Of a stretch of 64,000 bases of DNA, positions 13,800 through 28,228 are shown piece by piece; the stretch's first letter is position 1; every line of letters begins with the position of its first letter. The stretch comes from Spinellus fusiger (lineage: Eukaryota; Mucoromycota; Mucoromycetes; Mucorales; Phycomycetaceae), in the NCBI GenBank assembly GCA_025094145.1, contig JALLLS010000050.1, positions 1-64,000 on the forward strand, in the 5' to 3' direction. The notes below the pieces were generated by a model. It was given only the letters and a program-made list of their open reading frames with translations. It did no database searches and had not been told where the DNA came from. The position numbers and the translations under genes are program-made.

Positions 13800-16705
13800 A
13801 TGATTCAACGAGGCTCGCCTTGTGAAGAATATACCATTTTGGAGCAGGTGGGCAATGGCTCTTTTGGATCTGTTCATAGAGCCACCCACAAAGCAACCCA
13901 ACGCACTGTAAGTCTGTCGCATACCCTTAATTGAGTGTATTCATCTCCATCACTGTGTAGGTGGCTATCAAAGTAATGAAGCGAAAGTTCAGTAGTTCCT
14001 CCGAGTGCTCCCAGCTGAAAGAATACAAAACATTAAAACATTTGATATTGCACCCGAATGTAGTACAATTATATGACACTTACCTTGCACCCACCAAAGA
14101 GCTGTACTTTATTATGGAGTATATGGACGGCGGTAATCTATACCAGCTCATTAAAGAGCACCGGGAGACACACCAATGGATAGATTTTGCTCATTCATGC
14201 GAGTATCTGTAAGCTTATTTCCTGATCCTAGAGAGACGACTCAATTGTTAGGTATCAAATATTAGCTGCCCTGTCCCATCTCCATAAGCACGGTGTCTTT
14301 CATCGTGATATGAAGCCAGAGAATCTGCTCATTGGTACTCCTTCTCAAGGCGGACCCTCTGTTATTAAACTGGCTGACTTTGGTTTAGCAAGAGAACTAA
14401 AAAGTAAACCACCTTACACTGAATATGTTAGCACGCGATGGTAAGGGTTCTTTTGTAGGGGATCAAATCACTGAGAGAGTAGGTACAGAGCACCCGAGGT
14501 CATTCTACGCTCCAACAACTACTCCTCTCCTGTGGATCTGTGGGCAGTGGGTGCGATATTTGCAGAAATGCTGACACTAAGACCACTCTTTCCTGGTCAA
14601 TCGGAAATCGATCAGCTGTACAGGATTTGTGAATTGCTGGGGAGTCCCTATGATAATGCATGTGGTCGTAAAAGGAGTAACAAATCAGAAAAAAGACTGA
14701 GCCCTGGATTCACTCGCAAGAAATCAGATTTAGTCATGCGTGTCATGGATTCGCCTTCTGTGGTTGTGACAGCAGTGAATGGGAGTGGAAGTGGCATTGG
14801 GAAGGGTGCTGCTGTTGCTGGAACAACTGCCAACACCTACCACGCCGTTGGATCTGTGGCCGTTGGATCTGTAGCTGACCCTATCATTGCCATTGGTACT
14901 GATACTTCTCCCTCTCCTTCTGCCATTGCCACTGCTACCACACCAGAAGTCACAGAGGGCGAGGAATGGGTAGAAGGAGTCAAACTTGCCCATAAGATTG
15001 GCTTTATATTTCCAACGGTAAGTTGTATTCTTACTCGTTCCATTGAATTGAATTCTGCTTTTATTAATACTCATCCTTGGCTTAGGTCCCTCCACGTACA
15101 CTGAACGCAGCCTTACCAACAGCCTCACCACTTACACTTGATCTTTTACGTCGCTTATTATTCTTGGATCCTTCTAAACGGCTCACAGCAGCAGAAGCCC
15201 TTTTCCACCCTCTATTTGATGGATTAAAAATAAAGCTCGGTACAACAACAAAAACAGCGACAGCAACGACAGTAGCAGTAGCAGCAGCAACAACAACAAC
15301 AACAACATCAACAGCAGCAACAACAGCAACAGCAGCAGCAACAGCAGCAGCAACAGCAGCGGCAGCAACAACAGCAGCAACAACAGCAGCAGAAGAATTG
15401 GAATATGTAGAGACAAAGGAAAGAAGGTCAATAAAGACAAAGACCTCAGTAACGCATATCAAAGATGCCTTCCGTCTCTCCAAGGCCAAAATGAAAGATA
15501 CAACCACACGCAAAAAGTCCAATGCAGCCCTAACCAACCCCAAGCAGCTGCAAGTGAAAAAGACAACGGGTGAATTTGATTTGCCATGCATCCTTCTGTC
15601 GCCCTTTGAACTTGGTGCAGGATGGGATCCAGGAACTGCAAAGCAGTCAACGGAGCCTGTGGATGAGTCTCCAGTCAAGGAGGATCCAGGACAAGAAGAG
15701 GAATGCCAGCCAGAAAAGGAAAAACATCCAGCAGAAGAGAAAACAACGGAGGGGAAAACAACGGAGGAGAAAACAACAGAAGAAAAGACAGCACTACTGC
15801 AAACAGCAGAGGAGAATACACTACCTATACCAATGACAATAGCCCAGTCCAGTTCAGATAGCCTGGAAACAATGATTGATCGACTGCTGAATGAAATGAA
15901 TAGCATTGGAAGAGAAGAAGCCCGCTATTCATCCACTCCTCGAGACACTTTCTACCCTAACCAACTGTCTCCTGTGAAAGAACGTAAAAGTGAAGAATCT
16001 GTTTCTCGGCCTGTGAATGAACAGCACTCCTTTCTCGCTTTCCGCCCTAGTATCTCTACCCCCCTTCACTCAGCGCGTGCTCATCGAGTGAGAAATAATC
16101 GTCATCCTATACAGATGGAGACTAAGAAAACACCACCCACAAGTAGTAGTAGTAGTAGTAGTAATAGTGGGTTTGGAAAGCTGAATCTGTTTGGTCTGCG
16201 CAAAGGACAAAAAGAAATGAAGTCAGAAAAGATCCTGATTGAGCAAGTGTCTTCTCGTAAGCAAATGCCTCTTTTGCGTACAGAAAGTTACCCAACAGAT
16301 ATCTTCCAGAAGCTGTCTTGCAATGCTATTGAAGAAGTCATACATGAAGAGACCCACAGGACTAACAGTAAAAAGGGCAATAAGGCGATCAGTGGCAGTA
16401 GTTATAATAAGCCCATTAGCAGGAATGGTGATAAGCATGCTACCAAAAGCAATGATAGAAATGCCAATGGAAACAATGATAGAAATGCCAATGGAAACAA
16501 TGATAGAAATGCCAATGGAAACAATGATAGAAATGCCAATGGAAACAATGATAGAAATGCCAATGGAAACATCAATGGAAATACCATCAAAAACAGCATC
16601 AAAAACAACATCAAAAGTAACACTAGACCCATTCCTTCTGAGCAGGGGGACGAAGCAATTATGCCGCCACTAAAGGGCATCAACCAAAGAAGTCAGGATT
16701 GCTGA
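13800..16705 (+). CDS. RCK (MAK/ICK/Ime2-like) Ser/Thr protein kinase with an insert and long low-complexity tail
   Basis: Exons 13800-13907, 13961-14208, 14252-14440, 14483-15017 and 15086-16705, about 899 aa, all phases consistent. Kinase motifs: GNGSFGSV glycine loop, VAIKVMK with the ATP-binding Lys, [11 protein letters not shown], activation loop [14 protein letters not shown] with a TEY dual-phosphorylation motif at about 175-177, and [10 protein letters not shown] near the end. TEY followed by VSTRWYRAPE is typical of the RCK family, which includes yeast Ime2-like meiotic kinases and animal ciliary MAK/ICK. About 100 residues rich in Ser, Gly and Ala (about 241-342) are inserted between the LGSPYDN and [13 protein letters not shown] segments, which are adjacent in other family members. 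The tail holds a Thr/Ala run, EEKTT repeats and five NDRNANGN repeats. All catalytic residues are present, so it should be active. Confidence 0.88.
15243..15395. repeat. Trinucleotide repeat (ACA/GCA) encoding Thr/Ala
   Basis: Interrupted ACA, GCA and GCG triplets, in frame within the RCK-type kinase, giving a mixed Thr/Ala run just after the kinase domain. Confidence 0.9.
16451..16570 (+). repeat. Five perfect 24-nt in-frame repeats (NDRNANGN)
   Basis: Five consecutive 24-nt units, each reading Asn-Asp-Arg-Asn-Ala-Asn-Gly-Asn in the kinase tail. They look identical at DNA level, so the array is young or homogenised. Confidence 0.95.
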
Positions 16706-17005
16706 CCTTTTGGGCCAAGAAACAAGCAACGACTGCATTTCCTTTGGTAGAAAGAGTTTCTCCAGTGATAGACTCTTAACAAGAGTGTCTCTCTTTCATA
16801 GTGCATGTGTTGGTGCTAGTCCACCTTCTCTCCTTTTCTGTACATAATCTTACACACTTCATATAAAACATAAAACATAAAACATAAAACATATGCATAA
16901 AAAACTAGTAGTAACAAAGACTAGAAAAACCCGATAGAAGCCAAGCCACTTGTAGTGAGAAGAGGCACAAGTAGTAGTAGACTGGTCATTTGTCTTCTAG
17001 GCACC
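16706..17005. other. Short intergenic region
   Basis: Between the kinase stop and the SANT gene. It holds a short ACATAAA tandem repeat at about 16862-16895 and no gene. Confidence 0.6.
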
Positions 17006-17024
17006 ATGACACAATTAACACCTT

Positions 17025-18452
17025 ATGGTAATGACTATGAGTATTCTGTCATGTGAGTTAAGACCTATTCCCAACAAAGAACAGCAGCGGCAGGATAATA
17101 TTGAACGCAACCGAGAACTCTTGGAGCAATTCAATGTTCTCAAAGCAAAAGATGCCATTCATCATGCACTGCCCCTAACTGTGCCCACACCTGCACCCAC
17201 AAGGTAGACTCAACGCCACACCTTACACACTCTACACACTATTGACTACAGACACTAGAATAAAGATCAAGACAAAATCCTCAGTGAATAAACAGGTGAA
17301 TAAGACAAGGCGACAATCTTCAAGGCTACGTGGAGTAGAACCACTGCCTTACCAAATAGAACAGGACGACACGCTCGACAGCAGCATAGTAAGAAGACTG
17401 GACATATATCATCCACTGATTCCTAGCAGACAGATGTCTCTATGCATAGTTTAGCAGAAGATGATATTTGGGATGGAAAGCTATTAAAGGCTGATGAATA
17501 CTTTAATAAGGTCATATGTGAAAAGGCAATACGCACACAGGGGCGCTTCCTTGGCTGGGTTAATCCTGAGCTTATTGAGAAATATCAATTTGAGATGTCT
17601 GCATCAGAGGCATGGGAGAAGAATGGAGGAGGAAAATATTCATTGACGGATCCATTGGGCGTAAAAAAAAAGGGAAGTACGGTGCGGGTCAATGCAAAGG
17701 TAAGCAACAAAGCAGGCCATTTCTTTGTGCTTGTGTATTGAACAGTCTAATGATATATTGTTATTATTACTCATATTGCTATGACTATGACTATGACTAG
17801 GCAGTAGCTCAGATGATGTTTAAAAAGAATCCCAACATGTATTTTTACCGTCATAATGAACCTGGTGTGGTAAATCCAATGAAGGCCTAGGAATCATGTA
17901 CGTATTCAGACTTAATTCATGCTTATCTAGAGTCAATGGACAGGCGATTGGACACTAGAAGAAAAGGAGATGTTTCTCAAGGTAGAATACACATAGCACA
18001 TAGACACCCTTTGTATTGAGCAGCATCTCTTCTTACTAGGTGGCACGCGAGCATGGGTGTGGTGATAAGGTAAACAAGATAAATAAGCACCATATTCATA
18101 TAGAGCAATGCTATTGTAGTGGGGCATCTTTGCTAGTTATATTCCTCATCGGTAATCCAAGTTGATATGTTACTATTGATTTATGATTGTACTAATCTGT
18201 GTGCACTAGAGTTGGTTACCAGTGTAGTAGTAAGTAGGGTCAACTGATAAAGAGTAAAGAAACACTGCTAATAGACACCTGTTTGTATAGACTTCTATCG
18301 TAGTGAACTTCTTCCTGCTGGACTTATATTTGATAAGAGCTACGAGGTATTCTCTAATTCGGTAGAAGCATAATATCCACTAACATGTAGGAGGACAGTA
18401 TACACCTTCAGGAAGACCTATCTATATTGGATCACGTCGTTCGAATGCATAG
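17025..18452 (+). CDS. SANT/Myb-like domain protein
   Basis: Exons by eye: 17025-17203, 17259-17388, 17427-17699, 17801-17869, 17931-17981, 18040-18069, 18120-18151, 18210-18229, 18291-18346 and a last exon from 18391. The N-terminal part is basic, with the segment TRRQSSRLRG. The C-terminal part joins to QWTGDWTLEEKEMFLK, VAREHGCGDKWGIFASYIP and HRVGYQCSNFYR, a Myb/SANT helix-turn-helix with its regularly spaced tryptophans, followed by GRPIYIGSRRSNA. This suggests a DNA- or chromatin-binding nuclear protein; the target is unknown. The start is uncertain: an ATG at 17006 would need an intron of about 30 nt. The last junction does not keep phase with the GRPIYIGSRR frame using a plain GT-AG splice, so the end may be mis-modelled or frameshifted. 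Confidence 0.68.
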
Positions 18453-19990
18453 ATAGACATACTTGTGTCTGTTCTATGACAGATTCTATTCTATTTCTAA
18501 GGGTAATGACAAGGAATCGCACATGCACTAATGGCCTATGAAATCTCACTGTATATGAAATGCAAAAAGTATATTTACCCATGTAGTTTATCTGTTGAAA
18601 TTGTAAAAATATAGATACATATATAAAACGTGTTGAAATGATTCTATACTAAAAAAAAAAGTGTGGATAAAGAGACCAAGATGTGTCCATTAATACAGAC
18701 AATAGTCATGGTATTGTATTGTTGGAATAGATATATCTACACATCATAGAAGATGTTCAACTTAAGACTGTTCTGTTGAATTCATCCGTCACTTTGGGTT
18801 CCTTGTGAGTAGTTTATGCAAGTCAACATTTACTTTATACTTGCCTAAATAGAATCTACAACTATCTATAATAGATTGGTTGATTTATTAACTTTTCATC
18901 TACACACCAGGAGATTTCTTGACTTTGAATAAGTGATACAACCTCCCCTTTACGTTCATCCCGAATGTTGCCGTTTTATGGATCTGTGTTTAAAAACAAA
19001 GGTTTGCAAGTACACACCCAAGGATTTTTGGGATATATAGAGAAATATCCTGAGAATAAAATTATAATCTTATTATGATTGGCTAATGTGCTTGAAAATA
19101 AATCTTCGCTGTCTAAATAAACTACTTCAAACCCAATATACCTATTTTAGTAGTGATAATTGACTTAACAATTAAACACTATAAAATTGGATATAAAAGG
19201 AGGAATTGCTGATATTAAGACTCAGTCCTTACTATTCTTTTAACATAATGTGCCATTATTAACAAAGAGAAACAATATATGGAAGTGATAGACACTAACA
19301 AAGGCTATTTTATAGTGATAAAAGGGTAAATGGTGTCTTCCTCTGGGATTGAGCTCATTGTATTCCACAAGACACTCTTCTGTCATTAATAAAGACCCTC
19401 AAGTCAGTCTCAGGTGGTCATTTACAAGGTCAATACTGTCTAGGGTATATTAGCTATGATATTATAGTTAACACTATAGTCTCTTGATAACACAATTCGA
19501 TAGCGAGGTATTCTACAAAAGGAAATAATTATTTGGATATCTGCAACCCTTTAATTTTTAAACATCCATCCATGTAAATGGAAGGGATACAGACCATTTA
19601 TTAGGACGATTGTACTACTAATTGAAAGTCAGAAAAACATTGGGTGTGTATAGTCGTCGTACATTACCGATCTCTGGATCTCCAGTTTTTTTTCATACAA
19701 GCAATGTCTGTAGTTATCTTTTTGAAAGAGTGCGAGCAGTTCTAGACATGGATTGTGAATTGAGATTATCCTCAGAAGCATAGACTACTTATTACACTCA
19801 TACGTCACCAAAAAGAAGGAACATTGAAGAAGGTTACACACTGCCATTTATCACTATTACAACTGTCACTGCTTGTCGAGAGAAAAAGAGAGAGAGAGAG
19901 AGAGTCTTCCGTTCCTTTCTCTTTCTCTTTTATCTATCTAGTTATCTATCTATCTAGACCTGGATCTAGATTAATAATAATCCTTCTCTT
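18453..19990. other. AT-rich intergenic region containing a dispersed repeat
   Basis: Non-coding as far as I can see. From about 19000 it contains copy A of the dispersed repeat described separately. A GA-rich run (AGAGAGAGAG) lies at about 19887-19903 and a TCTATCTA run just before the next gene. Confidence 0.6.
19000..19690 (+). repeat. Dispersed repeat, copy A
   Basis: Diverged but unmistakable similarity to the reverse complement of 61430-62635. Anchors: GATTGGCTAATGTG at 19079-19092 pairs with 62550-62563; a shared 20-mer, ATTAACAAAGAGAAACAATA, at 19258-19277 pairs with 61890-61909; GTCAGTCTCAGGTGG near 19403 pairs with about 61737-61752; ATTATTTGGATATC near 19530 pairs with about 61490-61503. 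The anchors are in the same order, but copy A is shorter, lacking about 450 bp between the first two anchors and about 140 bp later. No coding frame or terminal repeats are evident. Probably the remnant of a mobile element. Confidence 0.75.
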
Positions 19991-23272
<3,282 letters not shown>

Positions 23273-24208
23273 AAAGATTTCTTATATATATATATTAATA
23301 TATATATATATATATTATAGCTTTATATAATAACAGTTAATAACAACAAAATAAACCTTACACTCTCTATATTTTATAATGGTATTCATCATATATATTA
23401 TGATTGATTTTCCATTCCATTTTATTTTTATCTTGATAAGCTGATGAATAGAATAGCAAGGGTTCAATAGCCCTTGTTCTGTAAAACGACACACCCGACA
23501 ATCGACCGAGCCTTTAAATGAAGGCATCGGGTGTTTAAATGACTGAAATCAAAATAAACTGAGAGGAAATAGACCAGCAGTAAAAAGATGGATACCCCTT
23601 GAAAATGAATTATTTGCCGCAGAAAATAGGCTGCATGGACGATTCATGCGCCTAATAATACACAGTGAAAACGAGGAGTTTATTTTAGAGAAGTAGCATC
23701 ACTGAATGATGATCCTAACAATGGAACTACCTAATATCATTGGCTGGTGTTTACGGAATCCTACCCGATAGTTCCGATGCAATGCTGTGGGTGATTTATG
23801 CTGCGATAGTTTACAATCTTAGGCCACAGGAATCCATTCTCTGTAGAATTGGACACTCTTTACAGTCGAATAAAAGCACTCCTCCAACCGATACTCTACA
23901 GTCTCACTATGGATTTATAGATTTATATTTTTATAGATTTATATTTTTATATTTTTATATTTTTATATTTTTATGCTTTTTTTTTAATTATAATTATTGA
24001 TGAAATGGATAGAATAGAATCGTGTGAATCAATAGAATGCACAGAATGAACCCCACAGTGTATCCGTGGATTTGGTTGTATACATTTGTTTACGCTCTTG
24101 GTGGAGAGTGAGAAGAGAAAGAAATAGTATAGACATAAGAGAAGGAAAGGCTGTGTTTGTTGGTTGAATGTAGAAGTAGAACACATCCTATATTGTATGC
24201 AGTGTTCC
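23273..24208. other. AT-rich intergenic region
   Basis: Between two convergent genes. It holds a TA dinucleotide run at about 23286-23320 and repeated TTTATATTTTTATA units at about 23920-23980. I see no gene. Confidence 0.6.
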
Positions 24209-24721
24209 TTATTCTTTTACAGAGCCATCTCTTGGTCTGTAAACAACACCACGTCGTTCCAACTCATCCTCAACGTCCTCGGGTATCCGACCATAGACTC
24301 GAATAGCATAAAGACCCATAACATAAGGATCTACATAATAATATTCCATTCCATTAATACCAACACGCTTATTAGTGGTCTATAGATATTACCAACACGC
24401 TGCCATCGTGCTACCCAACTTTCTTTTGGGTTCATCATTGTAATAACCCTAACACAGTCTTTTTTGTTGAATACTGCCATTTCAACTCTATTCTACTGTT
24501 TACCCTTCGAATTTTGAGCTTGTGCATTCTGTTACGCGATCTGTACTTCCACGCATCCGCAATACATCTTCACAGTTATCACAGCCTGAAGATCTAAACT
24601 GGGAGGCGTTCTATAACAAATATTATTAGATCTCGGTGATACTTGTTCTACAAACTTTGATCAGAGAGCATACAAGACAGGCTCTAAGCTGTTTTTTGTC
24701 ATGTGGAAGCACGTGAGCCAT
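24209..24721 (-). CDS. SPT4: Transcription elongation factor SPT4
   Basis: Four short exons on the minus strand, 24721-24656, 24610-24504, 24448-24393 and 24330-24209, give a 116-residue protein, the usual size for SPT4, with all junctions GT-AG and in phase. The N-terminal zinc finger has C-x2-C at 15/18 (CLVC) and C-x2-C at 32/35 (CDNC). Downstream, [20 protein letters not shown] and [19 protein letters not shown] match the conserved SPT4 core that packs against the SPT5 NGN domain, and the C-terminus is [10 protein letters not shown]. With SPT5 it forms DSIF, which keeps RNA polymerase II processive. No exon exceeds 125 nt, so the gene is easily missed by single-frame scanning. Confidence 0.95.
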
Positions 24722-27700
24722 TGTTTTTTTTTCTTCTTCGATGAGTCGTCTGATAATAAGTGGAGTAGAATAGAGTGGGTTGACTATGGAGAACTTAACT
24801 GTGATGTCACGTTATTTTCATACGTCATTAAAGTAGCAATAGACCTGATACTATCCTCTGCTTCGGACAATGAAAAGAAATGAAGTCGATCATGCAATTC
24901 ATACAATGGTCTATCCAAAAACTCATATTTTCTATACACCATGCTAATCGTTTTCATAAAGAATGAAAGACAGAAGAAGAAGGGGGTTTTTTTCTTTTTA
25001 TATTTATTTATTCTGTTATTCATTGAGTTTTTCAATTTGAAAATAAAAAGAGATACTATTTATTGTAAACTAGCATGAGTAATATAAAGGCCTCATTATA
25101 GACCTCAACTTGACCTTCCAAAATATAGGATTATTTCCATTACTATCATGAACACATAAATGAATAGCATAGAATCATTAAGATGATCAATAGTAGAGCA
25201 GCAGAGATCCAAGATAAACATGAAAATATATCATAAAGACAGTTGAACTATGAAAATGATGTTGCATCTATAAAGACAGTGGGCCATCTCTCTATCTTTA
25301 CCCCTTTATTTATTTATTTATATCTCTAGTCATTTCTGCCTTTGAGAATGATAGAATATAATGAATTACAGATTTATTAGTTCTATTTTTAAGACCTGAC
25401 AGAGGCACCTCTTTTTGATGCACGCCAACAGATACATTCATACTCTCTAAAATACATTCATTGTAGATGAGTTTTGTTAATTCACTCTTATCCATTTACT
25501 TGCATGTTGAAATGAAAACTCAATTACCAACACACTTTATAGCCCACTCTGTCTTACTACTACTATTAATGCTAACAAGGGAAAGAAAGTCGACTTGTCT
25601 ATTCTTCTATCATGAGATTATAATCAAAAGTGGTTTTTATCTGATGATTTACAAGTTAGGCTATCATTCTAAATTGGATATTTTTTAATAACAAAAATAC
25701 AATGCAGTAGATGGTGTTATCCCCTAGACAGCCTTATCACAAGAAAATAATGAATTCTCTATTGAATGGAAATATGGCATCTACAGGATACATGCTCTAT
25801 GACATTCTGAGAGTGTGCCTATAAGAACCACAGTCAGTTGGATGGCCTACAAGTGATCATGGATGTTCATACTAGTCAGCTATACATCCGTTGTTCTTGT
25901 AGTGAGAGAATATCCTGCAAACCCTGGCAATTGAATTCAATTTAACTTTCAATATCTCGCCTTTTAGCACTTATTGGGTTTATTTAACAGGCGTCAACCT
26001 AAATATACATTTTGTACTAATCATGAGAAATAATCAATAGATAGAGTGTACTCTTTCCACAGCATGGCATTGAGAACTGTCTTTTTATGTTCCAAGGCCC
26101 TATCTTTGATAGTTCAATAGCACACCCGTCATTAAAAATAAAATAAAATAGTAGTTTGTCCTTTGTAGAAGGATATATTTATAGACATGAATATGTATTT
26201 ATGGTGCTATATGGATATACAAGAGCAATCTAATCTATTTATGTCAAGGTTGTATTAATTTTTATTATTCTATCAATAGCTGAATCAAGTATAGTATCTA
26301 TTGATGCTGAATTATTTTATGTGTAATGTTCAAATGTGTTCTAGCAGTGAGTTGACAGTAGAGTTAAAGCAACGATACACCAAAGATCGACAGTAACTAA
26401 ACAACAGCCCTTTTTAATTTCTTTTAATTCTTATAGACTCATCATTGTCTTTACATTTGTCTATTGGCTGCTAATCGTATTGGTTGACTTGCCAAGGTAG
26501 CGACTAATTTATTCTTCTAAATGAACAGACATTCTATGGATAGTCTATTCTCACTTATTCGTATCTTTTTATTCTATTTGAAGTTTATTTTTTATTAGGC
26601 AGCAATAGCGCAATGGTGGATCTTGTGCTAGAAATGACAAGGCTTAGTTGTTAATGATGGTGGATGGTGACTGAAAAATAGGACCCTGCTCTATACCTAT
26701 GAAAATACGATCTCAGTCTGATATTTTGATAGTAAGCGTTCTCCACTTCATATCTAATAAAGTAAATCTTACTCTATTATAACACTGTCTTGTAATAGAG
26801 ATGGAGATGTGTCAACCACCACGCCTTAATACAGCTTACTTGCCATTCATACCTGCATATGGCATCCTTTGTTGATTTCTTCATGTAAGGGCACTGTATT
26901 TGTGTTTTTATATATAATCAGGGCCACTTTCTATCTGTATTCTACTTGCTAAACTAATAAACAACTCATTCCTATCAAAGCACAACTATTCTCAATAGAC
27001 AATATGAAGGAAGGACACTTATTATTAGCCATGTGTGTGCTAATCATTGTAATTTTAGTGATGCATCTCCAAGTACTTCTATTAATACTTTACTGGAAAA
27101 GATAACAATCCAACTATACTTTGAAACAGGTCATTTCTTCCATAGATTTGAATGCCTCTTTTATATTTCATTCCTAAAAGGTGAATACTTTATCTATACC
27201 GAGAAAATAAGAGTTGAATACAGCATTCCTCTTATGATGAGTGTACCTACAATTGAAGGTATATTTTTACTCTTTTATACTGTAATCACAGCTTGTGATA
27301 CTGTTTATTTGTACTTTTGTAGGTGTGGCAAATAATACCTATTCTTATTTATTTCTTTATGTACACTTGTTTCTTGAGTTGTTTTCCATCTTTTGTTGTT
27401 ACGACCAGTGTTTTAGTCTACAATAACAGTAGGACTTAATATAAGAGAATAAAAAGTTCAATCGTCTGCATTACTTTCTCCAAAGTCAGAGGCTGGTCTC
27501 TGTGATACAGTAGTCTTTACTATTTTTGTAGTATTGTAAACATTAGATATAGTATCACTATTATTATGAAGATGTATGGATGACAAACTGTCATGTTTTT
27601 CTTATTATTTATATTTGAGTAGTATGCACAGTAGCACACCAGATGAGGTATCACGCTCATAGATTTATAAAAGATGACTCCGTATGCATCTGCTGCTGTG

Positions 27701-28228
27701 TCTATAGGATGGTGTGTCTACAGGTTACTATGCCTACAGGTTACTATGCCTACAGGTTACTATGCCTACAGGTTAATGTATCTATTAATATTCACGTCCA
27801 CCTCTACTCACCCACCCCTGTGTTAGTATGTTGAGGTGTCTATTCACTTCCACTTTGCTTTATCATAAATGAGTTGCTATTTTATCAAGAGATAACTTAT
27901 CTATGAAATCCCAACACAGGAAAGTAAAGTTAGAATAGAACCAACCCTAATTCCTGTCTATTTTGTCTTTTTCTTATGTCCATCTTCTCATTTTCTCATG
28001 GTCAAATTACTATCACTTAATGGCCTGACGAGAGCCTTTTGTTATGACTTTAAATGTCAAGAGGGAAATTTACAATGAAACGGCAGGATGTTCGGAAGAG
28101 GGTCTTTGTGTAATATAAAGCCTATCATGTTCTTGCTTTTGCCCATAATTCAATATCCGCTTATTAGTGCTTATATAGGCACAAAAGAATAGATTGGGTG
28201 GTTTTTTTTTGCTTCTTTTTTGTACTTT
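24722..28228. other. Long AT-rich intergenic region, no supported gene
   Basis: About 3.5 kb. I looked for spliced exons on both strands and found no recognisable domain. Open stretches such as 27033-27335 (+) are AT-rich with Phe/Tyr/Ile-dominated translation and no motif. A short 16-nt tandem repeat lies at 27716-27776. Because SPT4 was hidden in exons of about 100 nt, a small gene could still be missed here. Confidence 0.5.
27716..27776. repeat. 16-nt tandem repeat, about 3.7 copies
   Basis: Consecutive copies of CTACAGGTTACTATGC with little variation. Confidence 0.9.

Noticed and set aside
15082..15906. Minus-strand 274-codon frame opposite the RCK-type kinase
   Set aside because: It is the antisense of the Thr/Ala trinucleotide run (giving Val/Ala/Val) and has no motif; the plus strand carries the kinase.
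23455..23530. GGTTCAA-type motif suggestive of a tRNA B box
   Set aside because: The sequence around it does not fold into a cloverleaf and lacks an A box at the right distance. No tRNA or rRNA gene is convincing anywhere in the window.
27033..27335. Plus-strand 100-codon frame
   Set aside because: AT-driven amino acid composition without any family motif, in a region with no neighbouring exon signals.
27716..27776. Repeat array as a CRISPR
   Set aside because: It is a direct tandem repeat with no spacers, in a eukaryotic genome.
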